In this document: in pieces, positions 34,142-34,580 of the stretch
Layout: each line of letters starts with the position of its first letter
How positions within the stretch are numbered: the first letter of the stretch is position 1
NCBI RefSeq assembly: GCF_008831285.2
Contig: NW_022205284.1
Span: forward strand, 1-34,580
Origin: Nymphaea colorata
Lineage: Eukaryota > Streptophyta > Magnoliopsida > Nymphaeales > Nymphaeaceae
Direction: 5' to 3'
DNA length: 34,580 nt
Program-made: the position numbers and the translations under genes
The notes under the pieces: model-generated
Told to the model about the DNA's origin: nothing
The model's database searches: none
The model's input: only the letters and a program-made list of their open reading frames with translations

Positions 34142-34580
34142 GTGGGATTTAAGTGATTCATTCGATCACACATATTTAATTGAATATGCATAACTTGATC
34201 AAATGAATCGCTTACATCCCACTCGTCTTTAGACGAACTTGTGCTTTAAATCCCTTAGAAAGTTCACTATAAATGTAACAACAATAGCAAGGATCTAAGG
34301 GAATGAAATCACATGTTTGTATCAATACGTGTGAAACTAGAAGGGATCAAACTATAGCATAAACCCCATTTGTATGGATATGAACTTGTGATTTAATCAT
34401 TTAAGGTAGTCATTATAGATGTAATAACAAGTGAAACGCATTAGATACACTATAAGCGCGCAAATGAACGACTTGAATCTTATTTGTTTTCATACAAACT
34501 TGAGATTTCAATCCACTAATCATTCATATAGATGCAACAACAAGTTAAGTACATTCAATCAAATATGTGTGATCAATGAA
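34142..34580. repeat. HOR copy 8, partial at window edge
   Basis: It begins with the eighth 81-bp dyad (34,142-34,222) and continues as the other copies until the window ends. The last 80 bases show several single-base losses compared with copies 5 to 7 (for example CACTAATCATTCATATAG). Confidence 0.85.

Larger units (their letters stand above)
21104..34580. repeat. Bidirectional satellite array with higher-order repeats
   Basis: At least 13.4 kb, running off the right edge. The monomer is about 115 bp; a plus-strand copy begins AACTTGTGATTTCAATC, then GTAATAACAAGTGAAAC or a variant, and ends near CATAC or CCATATG. The same monomer occurs inverted, with GATTGAAATCACAAGTT. Orientation changes in blocks: in the 1.7-kb HOR, about seven forward monomers are followed by about seven reverse ones. 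At least three monomer types alternate, told apart by CAAGTGAAACGCATTAG, CAAGTTAAGTACATTCAATC and CAAGTTAAACTCATTGAATT. No frame over about 67 codons exists in the array, and no protein or RNA gene is seen. It could be a centromeric, pericentromeric or interstitial satellite; the sequence alone does not say. Confidence 0.93.

Noticed and set aside
21104-34580. CRISPR-like array of repeats and spacers
   Set aside because: The repeats are long, diverged and occur in both orientations, and the intervals between core words are themselves repeated. This is satellite DNA in a eukaryotic context.

Overview
The window looks like nuclear DNA of a flowering plant. It is AT-rich, contains a plant-type leucine-rich-repeat receptor kinase (LRR-RLK) relic with a GT-AG intron, hAT-like and CACTA-like DNA transposon remnants, a Ty1/copia relic, many microsatellites and a large satellite array. 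I cannot assign a genus. I see no clearly intact protein-coding gene, and no rRNA or tRNA gene.

Positions 1 to about 16,090 are a decayed LRR-RLK cluster built by segmental duplication, all genes pointing right. The window opens inside the intron of one receptor kinase (RLK1), whose last exon is at 308-701. A second, almost complete copy (RLK2) lies at 8,998-12,425, with signal peptide, LRRs, transmembrane segment, a non-RD kinase (HCD instead of HRD), one kinase-domain intron and a last exon. It carries several frameshifts, three nonsense codons and a kinase deletion. The RLK tail and 3' flank are duplicated (block A, about 36-1,395, and A', about 11,885-13,300). So is the upstream region (B, 2,915-5,280, and B', 6,615-8,830) and a further flank (C, 5,280-6,620, and C', 14,350-16,085). 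Blocks B and B' each hold two copies of a promoter-like unit that also precedes the RLK2 start codon.

Positions about 16,090-21,100 are intergenic: a frameshifted Ty1/copia pol fragment (about 18,020-18,390), a purine-rich degenerate minisatellite (18,425-19,030), a 204-bp hAT-type MITE with near-perfect 8-bp target-site duplication (19,433-19,636), several microsatellites, one of them palindromic, and a small GC-rich GTGCAC cluster (20,520-20,720).

Positions about 21,104 to the right edge (at least 13.4 kb) are one satellite array. The basic unit is about 115 bp and recognisable by a CTTGTGATTTCAAT core. Monomers occur in blocks of both orientations, so each higher-order repeat (HOR) is a run of about seven forward monomers followed by about seven reverse ones. 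Eight copies of an exactly 81-bp dyad mark the HORs, with spacings of 1158, 1157, 2011, 1703, 1705, 1704 and 1697 bp. The three size classes look like steps in the evolution of the HOR: an 850-bp block is absent from the short form, present in the 2.0-kb form, and kept in the 1.7-kb form, which lacks another 307 bp. Copies become more alike to the right, so the homogenised core probably lies beyond the window. This array is the most unusual structure here.
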